Assembly (NCBI RefSeq): GCF_002994745.2 | Contig: NC_037093.1 | Span: 22,641,555-22,705,554 of the forward strand | DNA length: 64,000 nucleotides | From: Rosa chinensis | Lineage: Eukaryota; Streptophyta; Magnoliopsida; Rosales; Rosaceae | Direction of reading: 5' to 3' | Shown: positions 34,438 to 45,719 of the stretch, in pieces | Layout: each line of letters starts with the position of its first letter | How positions within the stretch are numbered: position 1 is the first letter of the stretch | The notes under the pieces: model-generated | Seen by the model: the letters and a program-made list of their open reading frames with translations, nothing else | What the model was told of the DNA's origin: nothing | Databases searched by the model: none | Position numbers and translations under genes: made by a program

Positions 34438-37400
34438 TGTCACGCCCCTGATTTTATAAACAATAAAATCGATATATAACCCCATAATTATATATGCGTG
34501 AAATGTTCAGCCATCAATACAAAATACTTAGAAACTTAATCCCTTTTAACCCAAGTACATATTGATGCCCTGAACCCACAATTTCAATATTGACTCGCTC
34601 CACAGAGACACATAACACACGAGTTTACAAATTAAATTGTCAACAACAAAATAAAACGTAAATGCTCCTCAGAGCTCAACACAAGCGGAAGTCTTTATAA
34701 AGGTAAAGTCACAAAATTGACTTCTTACCGTTAAGCTGCAAGCACGCTACCTCAGCATCAGCCACGATCAACCTGATCTACAGAAATAATCCCCTACACC
34801 GTTGGAATGGTGTACTGGGTTGCCACACAACAAACCTGGTAAGCTTTTGCAAGCCTGTATGAGTAACTCAAAACCACAAAGCAAAACACATTTCTCAAGT
34901 CACCCCAACCTAAACAACGATAAGCATACATCTCACACCTACAGCCATCTGCTTCACTCTTCCATCTCATGCTTACGTAGGTCAACTCGTGACTAAACTA
35001 CATGCTCAGATTCTCAACCTAGCATCTCATTACGCAAATTCCCTATCAAACAAAACCTCCTTAGATAATGTTTGAAAAATCCCTTGACGCACAATGGTGA
35101 GTCACAAGGATCACACTCATTTCCTTCCACTGGAAACCTTGTCATCAACATGACATCAAGGTGAAAATAATGAATCACCTTCCTATCCTCACACAAAGCG
35201 CAATCGTCACCACTTTGGTTTTCAAGATAAATCAAACCATCAATCAATCAAACCAAGAAGAAAACAAAGCAATCACAATTCAAAACAAGCAAAACAAGTC
35301 ATGGTAACCCCTGCATATAATTTAGTTCAGGAGGTCACACTAAGTCAAGCAATTCAAACCATAGTAATCCCACACTCTGACGTCTGTAGGTAGCCCCAAC
35401 CATCACAGCAGTCCTCTCTATCTTTGTTAACTTAATAACAATTCAACTCCGCTACCGAGCTGTCATCACACTGATCATCACATAGATTTCGTCGATCATC
35501 ACACAGATAGCCATCATCCTACTGATCATCACACAGATATCGGTGATCATCACATAGATAGCGATCATCCAACAAATCTTCACACAGATATCGCCAGTCA
35601 TCCTACTGATCATCACACAAATAGCGATTATCTAACTAATCATCACACAGATATCGCCAGTCATCCTACTGATCATCACACAGATAGTGATTATCTAACT
35701 AATCAGCACACAGATATCGCCAGTCATCACACAGATAGCGATCATCACATAGATTCATTGCTAGTCATCACATAAATAGCAATCATCACATAGATTCATT
35801 GCTAGTCATCACATAGATAGCAATCATCACACAATTATTCCTACACAAGCTATACAGATATCTCTACACAAGCTTTCCATGACAATATCACAAAGATTCA
35901 TCATACTAATGTCATCGATTCATCACACAAATATTCCTACACAAGCTTTCCATGACAATCATCACAAAGATTCATCCTACTAATGTCATCGATTCATCAC
36001 ACAGATATTCCTACACAAGCCACGTAGATATTTCTACACAAGCTTTTCATGACAATCATCACAAAGATTCACCACGAAGCCACTAATACATGAATATATA
36101 TGTATATATATACATCCCATAATATATATATATACACACACATAGTCATCCACACAGAAAAGCCACTAATACATGAATATATATATATGTATATATATAC
36201 ATCCCATAATATATACACACACACACATAGTCATCCACACAGAAAAGCCATTAATACCGACTATAGTCACAGTTAATCTCATAACTCCAAGACAATATGG
36301 TAAACCCATTCGTGAATGAACATCGTGAGATTACTCACCTCGAAACTCCTGCTGCATCTACAATATAGAATAGCCAACCCACAAAACGACCGTCCAAGAA
36401 TACTTCGTTAAGTACCTAATCACAATCAGTTTCCACTTAGTAACAATTCATAAACGATTTAAGTCTGAAACCCCTGTTTTGAACTAAAATCCCCAAAGTG
36501 ACGCCAATTGAGGCGAAACCACATCTGAGACCACCCAATGTCTCCGGAATACTTCTACGATCGGTATGCCAAAACCACAAGTCGATCGGAAGCTCGAATC
36601 CTCACAGATCGAAACATCGAACGGTCCGAAACCGTAAAAACCCTAACATGCTCATACGATCTCCAAAAATTACAAACAATATATCGAAATACTCGTATCG
36701 ACGACTAGATCGAACTCAGGAACAGAAACTATCCCTGAGGTGGCCGCAAACTGCCGGAAAACACCACCACAGTGGTGGCGCTACCGCCGGCCCAAAGTCA
36801 GAATTTGACAAAACTCCCAACACCAAAGTTCTTCGCCTCAACTCCAATTTAAACTTTCATAACTAACACAAAGTCTAAATCATAGCCGTTTGGCCGGAAT
36901 TTACCTCGCAACATCTGAAATTCGATGAACCCTAGAATTTCAATTCCAAGATTCGACCTCCATGAGTTAAATTGATGCAAGCCACCTTGTGGGAAGCATC
37001 AACGTCCTCCAAGCTCCAAAAGCGCTCAAGAATCACCGACAAAGGTGGCCGGAATCTCCAACTCCAATCAAGGCGATTTAATCCCCGAAGCGGCCACTTC
37101 CAGTCGATGTAGCTCCCTCCACATCTCGAATCTCTCTTCAAACCTTCCACAGACCTCAAGAGGGAATTGAAGCGAGCAAAACCCACTTTTGAATCGAAGC
37201 AAACGGTGGCCGGAGGAGCGAGAACGACGCCGGCGAAAATGGAGGCTGCGCACGGCTCGGGAGAGAAGAGGAAAGCTCGGGTTTCCATTTTGGGAAATCT
37301 GGGCTTTTCTGCAATTTTCCCAAAAATTCGTCCTTTTATAAAAAAATGGAAAGTTTTTCCGAAGCCCATAACTTCTTCATATGAACTCCGATTCTTGTGT

Positions 37401-37626
37401 TCCGCATGTCCACGAACTCGTATCGAAGCGCTCTACAACTTTCGTGAAGGAAGTTTTCGAAGAATCCCAACGAATAAAAAGTCAACCCTTGCGCCACGAC
37501 GCTTCCTGAATAATTATTCGCCTGAAACACTTCCGCTCCATCCATGAGCCACGAAACCGTCCGATACACACAATTTAAATTCCGGAAAATCCTCGGAAAA
37601 TAAATGCGAATTTCCGGGGCATCACA
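34438..37626 (-). mobile_element. Solo LTR B, TGTCACG...CATCACA family
   Basis: TGTCACGCCCCTGATTTTA...GGGGCATCACA, 3189 bp, with exact CTCAA duplications at 34433-34437 and 37627-37631. It is the same family as 15449-18159 and the same orientation. It has an expanded low-complexity middle. No PBS or internal region is present. Confidence 0.93.
35460..36240. repeat. Degenerate tandem repeats in solo LTR B
   Basis: Many copies of CATCACACAGATA(T/G)CG with ATCATCCTACTGATC spacers run from 35460 to 35830. A second unit, TTCCTACACAAGCTTTCCATGACAATCATC, follows to about 36070. Then come two copies of an AT-rich block (TATATATGTATATATATACATCCCATAA) to 36240. These explain why this copy is about 480 bp longer than solo LTR A. 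Confidence 0.75.
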
Positions 37627-38860
37627 CTCAAGACCCATTTTTCTACACCCTAGGCCTTTTGGCCGAGCTTGGGACTTCACTCCTCTCATCTTCCTCCATT
37701 TTCCATACTTTCTTTAGTTTTATTTTAGGAATTTGAAGGAATACTCACCCAAAACATCAAGGATTCATCAAAGGCTTCTACCTCTACAAGATTCAAGACT
37801 TGGGTAATTGTGGGAGTTGTAATTCAAGGATAGTCATGCTAGCTTTCTAGCTATTTGTGGTTACCCTTGTTTTCTCCTACACTTCTATACTCTTTTCTCT
37901 TTGAATTTAGTAATCTTGATGTCTATGATTATGGGTTGTTAGTAATTTCCTTGTTGGGGGTTAGGGTTGTATGCCCTAACCCAAATTTTGTGTAAAAGAT
38001 GTTTAATTTAATGTAATGATGCAATTTTCTTACGATGGATGCTTATATCAATTATTGTTGGGTTGAAATGCATGTCTAGGAGCGTAGTCAACTCTAGGGT
38101 GTGTATTTTGAGCATGTCTAGGACGGAGTTAGAGGCTTCACCCCCTTTAATTCCTAAGCTAGAAACCTTCAATTTCATATTCGAGGGGTTATAAGCATGG
38201 TGATTTACATCCGTTGCGTGATTGCACCGGCGGGTAGCTAAGTAGTCTAATTCCTCGATCTCTAGGCCTCTTGATGTGAATTAGGGACCCTTGAACCGGC
38301 TCTAATTCATGTTGAGTGAGTTCCTACGACTCTTGAACCGAAGTATGAATACCATGAAAGTAAATTTCGGTCCTTAAGCCTTAAACCTCCTTGGATACGA
38401 CTACCGCCAAAGTAGGAGATTTGCATCTACATTATATTAGCTTCCGACACATAGAATTTGGATGAATGAACCTCCCTAACACCCGGCATTCCCATTTATT
38501 TGGTTATACATTTATTAATTTCTTTGCATTTTTATTAATTGCTTTACATTTCATCACATTTTGTAATCTAAAATTCTCCCTCAAAATATTGAAACTCCGA
38601 CTCATTGTAAATAACCACCACTAGAATCTTAGTTTTGATTAGGCTTTAGTGAGAACCAAAGCTGAGCATTGCTAAGGCTTGGTGCCTTAGAGTTGAATTT
38701 TAGTTTAGTTTGTTCTTCTTTTTCATTCTAAGTGTCTTTAGTTTCGACTATCCAGGATTGTGGATTAGCCACTAATCCCCGTGATATGATAATTTTGGGC
38801 TTAATACTTCCCTATCTTGACACGATTCGTACGCTTGCAAGAGTATATGCATCAAGTAAA
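37627..38860 (+). repeat. Right part of the old Athila-like LTR
   Basis: Non-coding LTR-like DNA ending GAGTATATGCATCAAGTAAA just before a PBS at 38861. From 37984 it is the inverse of 39175-40022. Relatives of the segment (GTATGCCCTAACCC...GATGCAATTTTCTT) recur at about 40168. Confidence 0.6.
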
Positions 38861-40022
38861 TGGTGCCGTTGCTGGGGATTTCGTGTTTGGCATATGTTCT
38901 ATTCTATAATATTTGGCTTAGATGCCTGTTTAGGAGCTTGATTAACTTTGAATGTGTAGATGAGCATGTCAATACCAGTGAGAGAAGTGAAGCTCGACTA
39001 CTTCCTGGTTGGTGTGAAAATATATTGAGATTGCGGAGAAGATTTGAATATATATATTTAAATATTGAGAGAGAATGAAGAAATAGAAAAAAAGAAGAAA
39101 AGAAATGAAAAAAATATACAAGAAAAGGAGAAGAGTGGAATCTGCTTGCTGTGCACTTGTTTGGAACGGCGCCATTTACTTAATGCATATACTCTCACAA
39201 GCGTACAAATCGTGTCAAGATAGGGAAGTATTAAGCCCAAAATTATCGTATCACGGGGATTAGTGGCTAACCCACAATCCTTGGGTAGTCGAAACTAAAG
39301 ACACTTAGCATGCAAAAGAAGAACAAAATAAACAAAAATTCTACTCTAAGGCAACAAACGGTAGCAATGCTCGGCTTTGGTTATCACTAAAGCCTAATCA
39401 AAACTAAGAGCCTAGTGGTAGTTATTTACAATGAGTCGGAGTTTCAATATTTTGAGGGAGAATTTTAGATTATAAAATGTAAAGAAATTAATAAAAATGC
39501 AAAGAAATTAATAAAAGTATAACCAAATAAATGGGAATGCCAGGTGTTAGGGAGGTTCCTTCACCCAAATTCTATGTGTCGGAAGCTAATATAATGTAGA
39601 TGCAAATCTCCTACTTTGGCGGTAGTCGTATCCAAGGTGGTTCAAGGCTCAAGGACCGAAATATACTTTCATGGTATTCCTACTCCAGTTCAAGGGTCGT
39701 AGGAACTCACTTGAATGAATTAGAGCCGGTTCAAGGGTCCCAAATTCACATCAAGAGGCATAGAGATCGAGAAATTAGACTACTAAGTGACCCGCCCGCG
39801 CAATCACGCAACGAGTGTAAATCACCATGCTTATAACCCCTCGAATACGAAATTGAAGGTTTCTAGCTTAGGAATTAGAGGGGGTGAAGCCTCTACCTTC
39901 GTCCTAGAGTTGACTACAGTCCTAGACATGCATTTCAACCCAACAATAGTTGATATAAGCATCCATCAAAAGAAAATTGCATCATTACATTACATTAAAT
40001 TAAACATCTTTTACACAAAATT
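37984..40022. repeat. Large inverted repeat of two LTR 3' ends, 314-bp spacer
   Basis: Arm A (37984-38860) and arm B (39175-40022) are reverse complements over about 850-880 bp with small gaps. Both arms end in a LTR 3' end followed by a PBS, facing each other across the spacer 38861-39174. The spacer holds purine-rich DNA and no gene. A transcript through the locus would fold into a very long hairpin. Confidence 0.85.
38861..38877 (+). other. tRNA-Asp-type primer-binding site (decayed)
   Basis: TGGTGCCGTTGCTGGGG differs from the plant tRNA-Asp complement TGGCGCCGTTGCCGGGG by two C-to-T changes. This PBS is usual in Athila-type elements. A second, shorter one faces it on the minus strand at 39165-39174 (TGGCGCCGTT). 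Confidence 0.7.
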
Positions 40023-40881
40023 GCATTATTACATTAAATTAGGCATCATTGACCATCCAGCATACCACTAAGCCAATTTTTTCCCTTTTACTCTAGATAT
40101 ATTTTGTTGTTTAATTTGATTATGAAGTTAGTATATGTAATTATGAGTTAGTAGTACTTTGTTCGGGCTAGGGTTGAATGCCCTAGCCAATCTTGTATGA
40201 ATTGATGTTATAATATGATGTGATGCAATTTTCTTTAATATGCCTACATGCTAGTTCAAGAGTTGAATACATATGCTTAGACTTTATCACTTTGAGTATG
40301 TGTGTTTGCTATGTCTTGATATAATGTTTAGAGATTGGTAACCTTTGAATGTTAAGGCATGAAAGCACACTAGGTGTGCACATAGGGGTTGTGAATTACA
40401 ATCACTTAGAGATAAGCTTGGTTGGTTTGCATGATTTCTTCATCTTCAAACTTGATGCACTTAGAGTAATGCACTAAATACCTAACCGGATTGAAATGCA
40501 TGACTTAGGTAGTTAAGTACTATACTCGAGAGGGGTTGCTTGATATCACAAAATGAGCATGTCCCTTGTCATACCTGGGAGGGATGCAAGGAGAGAAATT
40601 GGTTAATTAATTTAGCATCATTTATATTGAAATGCATCAATATATACTTGCAAGGGAGGTTAGCGATAGACAATCTAAATCCTAACTTTCATCCATTTGA
40701 TCACTAGTTTAGTTTAGAGTAATTTAGTTTACATTTGAGCATCTAGTTGTTTTCAATTCAAAACTATCTTCAAAAATCAAAATCAAATCACTACTCCATC
40801 TTGCACATACTTACCATAAGCTTAGATTTCCTTGTAAATTTAGGTTTGTGATTGTACATTTGCATATTCTACCTCTCCTTA
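40023..40881 (+). repeat. Diverged LTR-like fragment related to arm A
   Basis: GGGCTAGGGTTGAATGCCCTAGCC near 40168 and TGATGCAATTTTCTTTAATATGC near 40222 echo 37960-38045 in the same orientation. Similar sentence-like blocks follow to about 40870. No PBS or coding DNA is seen. Confidence 0.35.
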
Positions 40882-41360
40882 GAGCATCAGCAGTGGGGAC
40901 CCAAATTTGGATCCAAAACCAAGATTTGAGTCTAAAAGTAAAGGAATGAGGCTACAGTGGGTCAGAAAAATTTGGACCCATTTCTGCCGGAGACCTAAAT
41001 CTTGGCTCAAATTTGGTCCAAAAAAGGACCTAAAAAAATTGGACTCAAATTTAATGGACCCACCACGTGGGCTTTATTGTGCATGGAAGTGTGCATGCAA
41101 GTGGGCATGAGTTTAGAAATAGCGTGGGACCCAGCACACGGGCTTTCTGATGTTTTTTTTTTGTATTTTTTTTTATTTTTATAAATGCAAAATTTTGAAT
41201 TTTGTTAATAATATTGCCATTTTTAAAAGGCTTTCTCATGATTTTTTTTTCATTTGCCTCTTTCATTCCCTACTCTCACTCTATTGTTCTTCAAATATAT
41301 ATTTTTTCAATATGAATAATTTTTAATGAATTTTAAGGTTTTCTTTAACATGATATAAGT

Positions 41361-41399
<39 letters not shown>

Positions 41400-41641
41400 C
41401 TAAAAGTTAAAACGAACATAAATTAAAAGTCTCAAATATGAGTATGTTCCACAGTGGAAAGATTTGTGTTTTAGACCCAAATATGAGTCCAAAATATGGG
41501 TCCAAAAATAAGTCTTACACTACTGCAGCACCTAAAAAAAGTAAGTCCTTTTGTACACTATTCAGATAGACCCAAATCACTATTCCAGCTTATTTGGACC
41601 CAAATTTGAGTCTAAAAAATGAGTCCCCACTGCTGATGCTA
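40882..41641. mobile_element. PIF/Harbinger-like (Tourist) MITE
   Basis: 760 bp with terminal inverted repeats GAGCATCAGCAGTGGGGAC and, at the right, GTCCCCACTGCTGATGCTA. It is flanked by TTA at 40879-40881 and 41642-41644. TTA duplications and GAGCATC-type ends are known for PIF/Harbinger. Subterminal GGACCCAAATTTG-like repeats and a (CA)n run (about 41371-41396) lie inside. No transposase ORF exists. Confidence 0.85.
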
Positions 41642-41710
41642 TTAGGTTCATACCCTAACTAGTGAAAGGAATCCAATTCTCATAGGTTCGACAACCTTTC
41701 TTTTCGGAGC

Positions 41711-42197
41711 CTAGCCCACACGATGAAACGATCTATGACAGTAGTGGTAGCATTGAAATCCGGAGTCCATCTCTGCACTCCAAAATAGCCTGCTCCTCAT
41801 GTACCATGGTCTGTTGTCTAGGACGAAGAGCACATATTCCTCATTATCAAACCCGAAGCAGAACCAGTTGTTTGCTAGTCTACTCATGGTGATGACACCC
41901 TTGAGGTTGTTCCGGTGTTCAGAACAGTTGCTAATCACCACATCAGCTGGCACCAAAGAGCCAAAAATCTTACCCACCAGATAGAACCTCGCATAGTGGG
42001 TATCAGACTCTACAGGGGTGGAGGCATTTCAACATAGACTGCAAAACGGTCAATATTAATGGTATTTTCTCCGATCACAACCGGAATGGAGTAATTCCTA
42101 TTCTGATTTCTGGGAAAAGGGAAATACTGTCTGGTAGGGATTGGTCTACAAGAACCTTATGCGATATGGGCTTGAGAGTTAGGATTGAAGGCCATGG
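41711..42197 (-). pseudogene. DUF4283-like pseudogene
   Basis: Read on the minus strand from ATG at about 42195 (MAFNPNSQAHIA then a stop). After frame changes the readable part is GKIFGSLVPADVVISNCSEH and then NNWFCFGFDNEEYVLFVLDN with RPWYMRSRLF. The FxFDNEE..LFVLDNRPW pattern resembles DUF4283, a domain found in ORF1 of plant LINEs and in many transposon-derived proteins. At least two stops precede it. It could also be a decayed host gene. Confidence 0.4.
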
Positions 42198-43300
42198 TGA
42201 GAATTAACAGTTAAAAAGCTAGAAGGAAGAGCAAGGCAGTGTGGTAGAAGTAACCAAATCGCTTCCAATTTGTAGTCGAGGAATTACTTGGGGCATACCT
42301 AAAGTTCCTAACCGGAATAATCTGCATGGGTAAGGAGATCAACTGGGAAATCGCAAACAGACCTAGGGAACTAGAAAGAGCAATCAATATAGCTTAACTT
42401 TCTAATAATTATCTGTGGAAGTTGTTTGTGCCCCTATGACAACTTGAATTGCCAGACCCAATTCCCGCTGCTTCAATTGTGGGCTGTGTGGCAAATACAC
42501 ATCAAGCTCACTGACAACAAGCAAAGTTCATGGGAACCAATGTGTAAAACAATATAAAACATTGTTTTTGAATGAGTAACGATGTTAATATGCATTGTTA
42601 TTCTGCTGGACCTATACTTTGTTAACATTGAATGCCAAAATATAAAGGCTTGACAATAGTTAGACATAAAAATTTGTGATCATTGTAATGTTTTTAATTG
42701 ATTCATGATATTTCTCTACACCCACAAAGACATCGGTCGGTTTTATTATTTTACATCGGCTAAAAACTAATGTCTAGTGATATTATCCCAGCAGCGGTTC
42801 GAGAGGAGATCAATTGAGCAAATCTGAAGGTCCTAATAGAGAGGAAGCAACAACTATGTGCTCCATGGAAAATTACTTCTAGTGCTTCCAAAAATCACTT
42901 GAAGCACTTTTTAAGTTTTTCCAAACTCAACCAAAATTATTTATAAGTGGTTTTACTAATTTTAAAGCGCTCTTGGTCTTTCTAGAACAAATTCCAAACA
43001 GAACCATAGGTTGCGCCATTTTAAATCAATTAAAAGTGCATTTGTAACTCCACATTGCATTTATGAGGAGTTATTTTGATTGGTGCAGATCATTATTCAA
43101 TGTTATGTTTTCCCTAATAAAAGAATGATAGCTGTCAAGGGAAAAAGTTGGCTATTTGATTGCTTTGATTATAGAAAAAAAAATGTTAGTGGGATGACCA
43201 AGTTCATTAAAAAGAGAACAAATTAGATAAATTAGATCTGATATTATCTTCTTGAAAGGGTTTTATTCATTATAGTACGTTTTCCACAGTTTTTATTCAA
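42198..43300. other. Spacer with a possible CACTA end
   Basis: No gene is recognised. On the minus strand, CACTAGACATTAGTTTTTAG at 42780 downward, followed by GCCGATGT and CCGACCGATGTC, resembles a CACTA terminus with subterminal repeats. Only one end is present. Confidence 0.3.
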
Positions 43301-43315
43301 CAATGAAAAACATTA

Positions 43316-43548
43316 ACCACGTGGTGTGGTGTGTTGGTCGAGCTGCTTAGTCTGGAACCCCCAGGTCTAGAGTTCGAATCCCAGCTCCATCCCGTGGCCA
43401 GCAGATTTGAGGGACCTGGGTTAGTTAAAACACCCAATGGTTCGTGCGTCTGCGGTGCAGTGATTAGTCTGGCTATGCTGGGATACACTGCATGGGTGTG
43501 TGTGTTGGTTCTATTGACGTCTTCCACTCAAAAAAAAAAAAAAAAAAA
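43316..43548 (+). mobile_element. tRNA-derived SINE with poly(A) tail
   Basis: 233 bp flanked by an exact 15-bp target duplication CAATGAAAAACATTA (43301-43315 and 43549-43563). The 5' part has a B box GAGTTCGAATCC (43370-43381) and an A-box-like segment upstream, as in tRNA-derived SINEs copied by RNA polymerase III. The 3' end is a pure A tail of about 19. A long exact duplication and clean tail point to a recent LINE-driven insertion. Overlapping ORFs are not genes. Confidence 0.88.
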
Positions 43549-43646
43549 CAATGAAAAACATTATATTTTCTATATTAGAATGAAAAAGATTGGGATTTGT
43601 GTGATTGTGTGTATTGGTATATTTGCTCTTAAAATAAATAATAATC

Positions 43647-43750
43647 TTTTTTTTTTAGTAAAGCCACGAGGGCGAAATAATGTATTCATCAGAAGCCAGA
43701 ATAGGCCGTTACATACCCTTCCGCTGTCATTTATAGACAGACAAGAACCG
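43647..43750 (-). mobile_element. 3' end of a LINE
   Basis: On the minus strand the segment runs GGTCTT... to GCTTCTGATGAATACATTAT, then TTCGCCCTCGTGGCTTTACT and a pure A tail (the + strand T run at 43647-43656). The text matches the style of plant L1 3' ends (TGTAACGGCC...). It abuts the broken 5' side of the antisense gene of element 2, so it probably inserted there or marks the deletion junction. Confidence 0.4.
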
Positions 43751-43753
43751 TAG

Positions 43754-44905
43754 ATGGGAGCGTTCCCTGTCGCCGCCCGTGTGACACGGTTGGTACCGCA
43801 AGGGAAGCGGCAACAAAACGACCTGGTCGAAGTGGATGATGCGGCCGATGAGGATATCATTGGGGTCCGCCAGTGGAAGAAGGCAAGGCAGGCCCCTTTA
43901 AAGGCAATTGTGGCTGCTGGGCCGGAGGTGCAAGCGAGTGACCTCGACTCGTTTGCCGCATATGCTGAGTTCCTGACGGAGCTTGAGCGGGAGTTTATCT
44001 TTGACCTCTGCCAGCGGTTGGGTTTCGGCAGGCTAGAGGGAATCGTGCGCTCAACCGCCATTGAATAGTCACCCTATAGCTCAGCCTTCGGGCACTTGTC
44101 CGTTGGGCTACATGAGATGTTCTTGGTAGCCTCCAAGCAGCCCCTGGTGGAGCGGCAGCTCATGGAGGAGATTGAGGGTCTCTAGAGGGAGCTGGCGGAG
44201 ACTAAGGACAGTTTGGCGGATGCGGAGCGGCGCCTGACCAAAGCAGAATGTGATGCCCGCGGCAAGTTATCTGTGGCTGCTGTGCGGGACGTGGAGCAGA
44301 ATGACCATGTCTCCAAGCTAGAGTAAGACATGGCCCTGCTGAAGGATCAGGTGGTGGCAAAGGCAAAGAAAGTTGAGATCCTTCAGCGGGAATCTACTGC
44401 TAAGTCTGCTGAGGTGAAAAGGCTGGAGGATGAGGCTGCCCGTCTGGGAGAGGAGGGGAAGCATACGGTGTCTGCCACTGTGGAAAAGTTCAAGCAGTTG
44501 GAGGAATACAAGAAGGTTATGACTGAGGCAGCGAAGGCGGGTGCCATGGCCAATGTGGAAGTACTGAACTATAAGGGCGCTATCGATTGGGTTAAGGCAT
44601 CCCAGCCTGTGGGGCCGTCAAGTCAGAATGGACAGCCAGCGAGGGATGTGGTTCCCGCTGAGGCCGAAGGTGCCTGCTCATGTAGCGGTGAGAGTGGTAT
44701 GCGTCCGGCGGAAGATTCTCAGCGGACCCCTCCTCCTACTCAGTCCGAGGTCTCCCGCGCTGGCTTTTTAGCAGCCCATACCAGAGAGGACAGTACCGTT
44801 ATAACGCCGAGTCCTACCGACCGCGGGTCCAACCAGACGAGTCGTCAGTCTGAGCAACAACAGCCACCGGAGGGCGAGACTACCGTTGAAGCCCCTAAGG
44901 CATGA
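43754..44905 (+). pseudogene. Antisense gene of Tat element 2 (last exon)
   Basis: Same protein as the last exon of the antisense gene of element 1, read on the + strand because element 2 is reversed. It contains DLDSFAAYAEFLTELEREF, GRLEGIVRSTAIE, FGHLSVGLHEMF, the long coiled coil and the SQRTPPPTQSEVSRAGFLAAH tail. The frame is one piece with three stops, TAG at 44066, TAG at about 44183 and TAA at about 44324, all fitting C-to-T change of CAG/CAA. The stop codon is TGA at 44903-44905. The earlier exons are missing; the homology begins at about 43750. The gap 44906-45391 to pol is non-coding. Confidence 0.78.
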
Positions 44906-45391
44906 AGATAACTTCCCCCCTGAAGTATTGCCGCTGAGGCCTTTGTCTTTTGCTTCTCTTTTTTTTTTTTTTTATATATGTGCCGCTACGGTTTATTGTA
45001 ATTGCACAATATTTTTGGGCGGGGAGTTCCGACCTCTAATACAAAATTGGAATTTTGTTAAGTATGGATGTGTTTGCTGATTGCAATGTTTGCATTTTTA
45101 CGAACTGCTAGAGCTTTGACTGCTGTTTTGTGGCTCACTGAAACATTAAAGGGATTAAAAATTTTCCAAGTACACGTCGTAATGGACGTAGTCCGCGGAA
45201 TATTGTTGGCGTTGCCAGTTGATTCTTGTGTTTGGACTTGGCGACAATGGTTTGAATAATTCCTTGTTTCATTGATAGCTGATATGTCAGCGTTTACAAA
45301 AAGCGGGGTTGTACCTGTTGGGTAGCTTCCCTTAGCTAAATATTGAGTCAAAAATTTAGCTAGGCCAAGATGCTCTAGGGTAGCGGTATGA

Positions 45392-45719
45392 CTACTTGTA
45401 GTAATATCGGAGGTGTTCGGTATTCCAAGGGTGGGTCGTTGTAACGTCATCCTTGTCCATCAGGTAGAAGGTGTCGGGGCTAGCAACTTCCACAATTTTG
45501 TATAGATCCTCCCAAGTTGGATGGAGTGCTGTTGGCGGTGGAATAACTTCCTTCATTATCCAGTCCCCCAGTTGGAGGTTCTGGGCTTTAACCCTGGTAT
45601 TGTAGAAACGCGATACCCGCTGCTTGTTTTGCAAATTGTGGAAATGGGCCTTGTGTCGTTTTTCTTCTAGGAGGTCTCTGTCGAGGTTGACGCCCTCGCC
45701 GTTGCTCTCGGGGCTGTAG
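45392..45719 (-). pseudogene. int: C-terminal end of integrase, element 2
   Basis: Minus-strand coding from the insertion point of the young element to LRYYYK and TAG at 45392. It includes LQLGDWIMKEVIPPPTALHP and TWEDLYKIVEVASPDTFYLM, matching element 1 at about 5884-6216. The tryptophan codon lost in element 1 is present here. It joins 51434 upstream; the TGTAG duplication at 45715-45719 is the target site. Confidence 0.9.

Noticed and set aside
36932..37689. ORFs of 117-145 codons near the right end of solo LTR B
   Set aside because: They fall inside the LTR in several frames, show no domain, and the equivalent part of solo LTR A does not keep them.
41371..41396. (CA)n microsatellite as a feature of its own
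   Set aside because: It is an internal part of the Harbinger-like MITE and short.
43331..43753. ORF of 140 codons over the SINE
   Set aside because: It reads through the A tail as polylysine and covers the SINE plus flank; it is not a gene.
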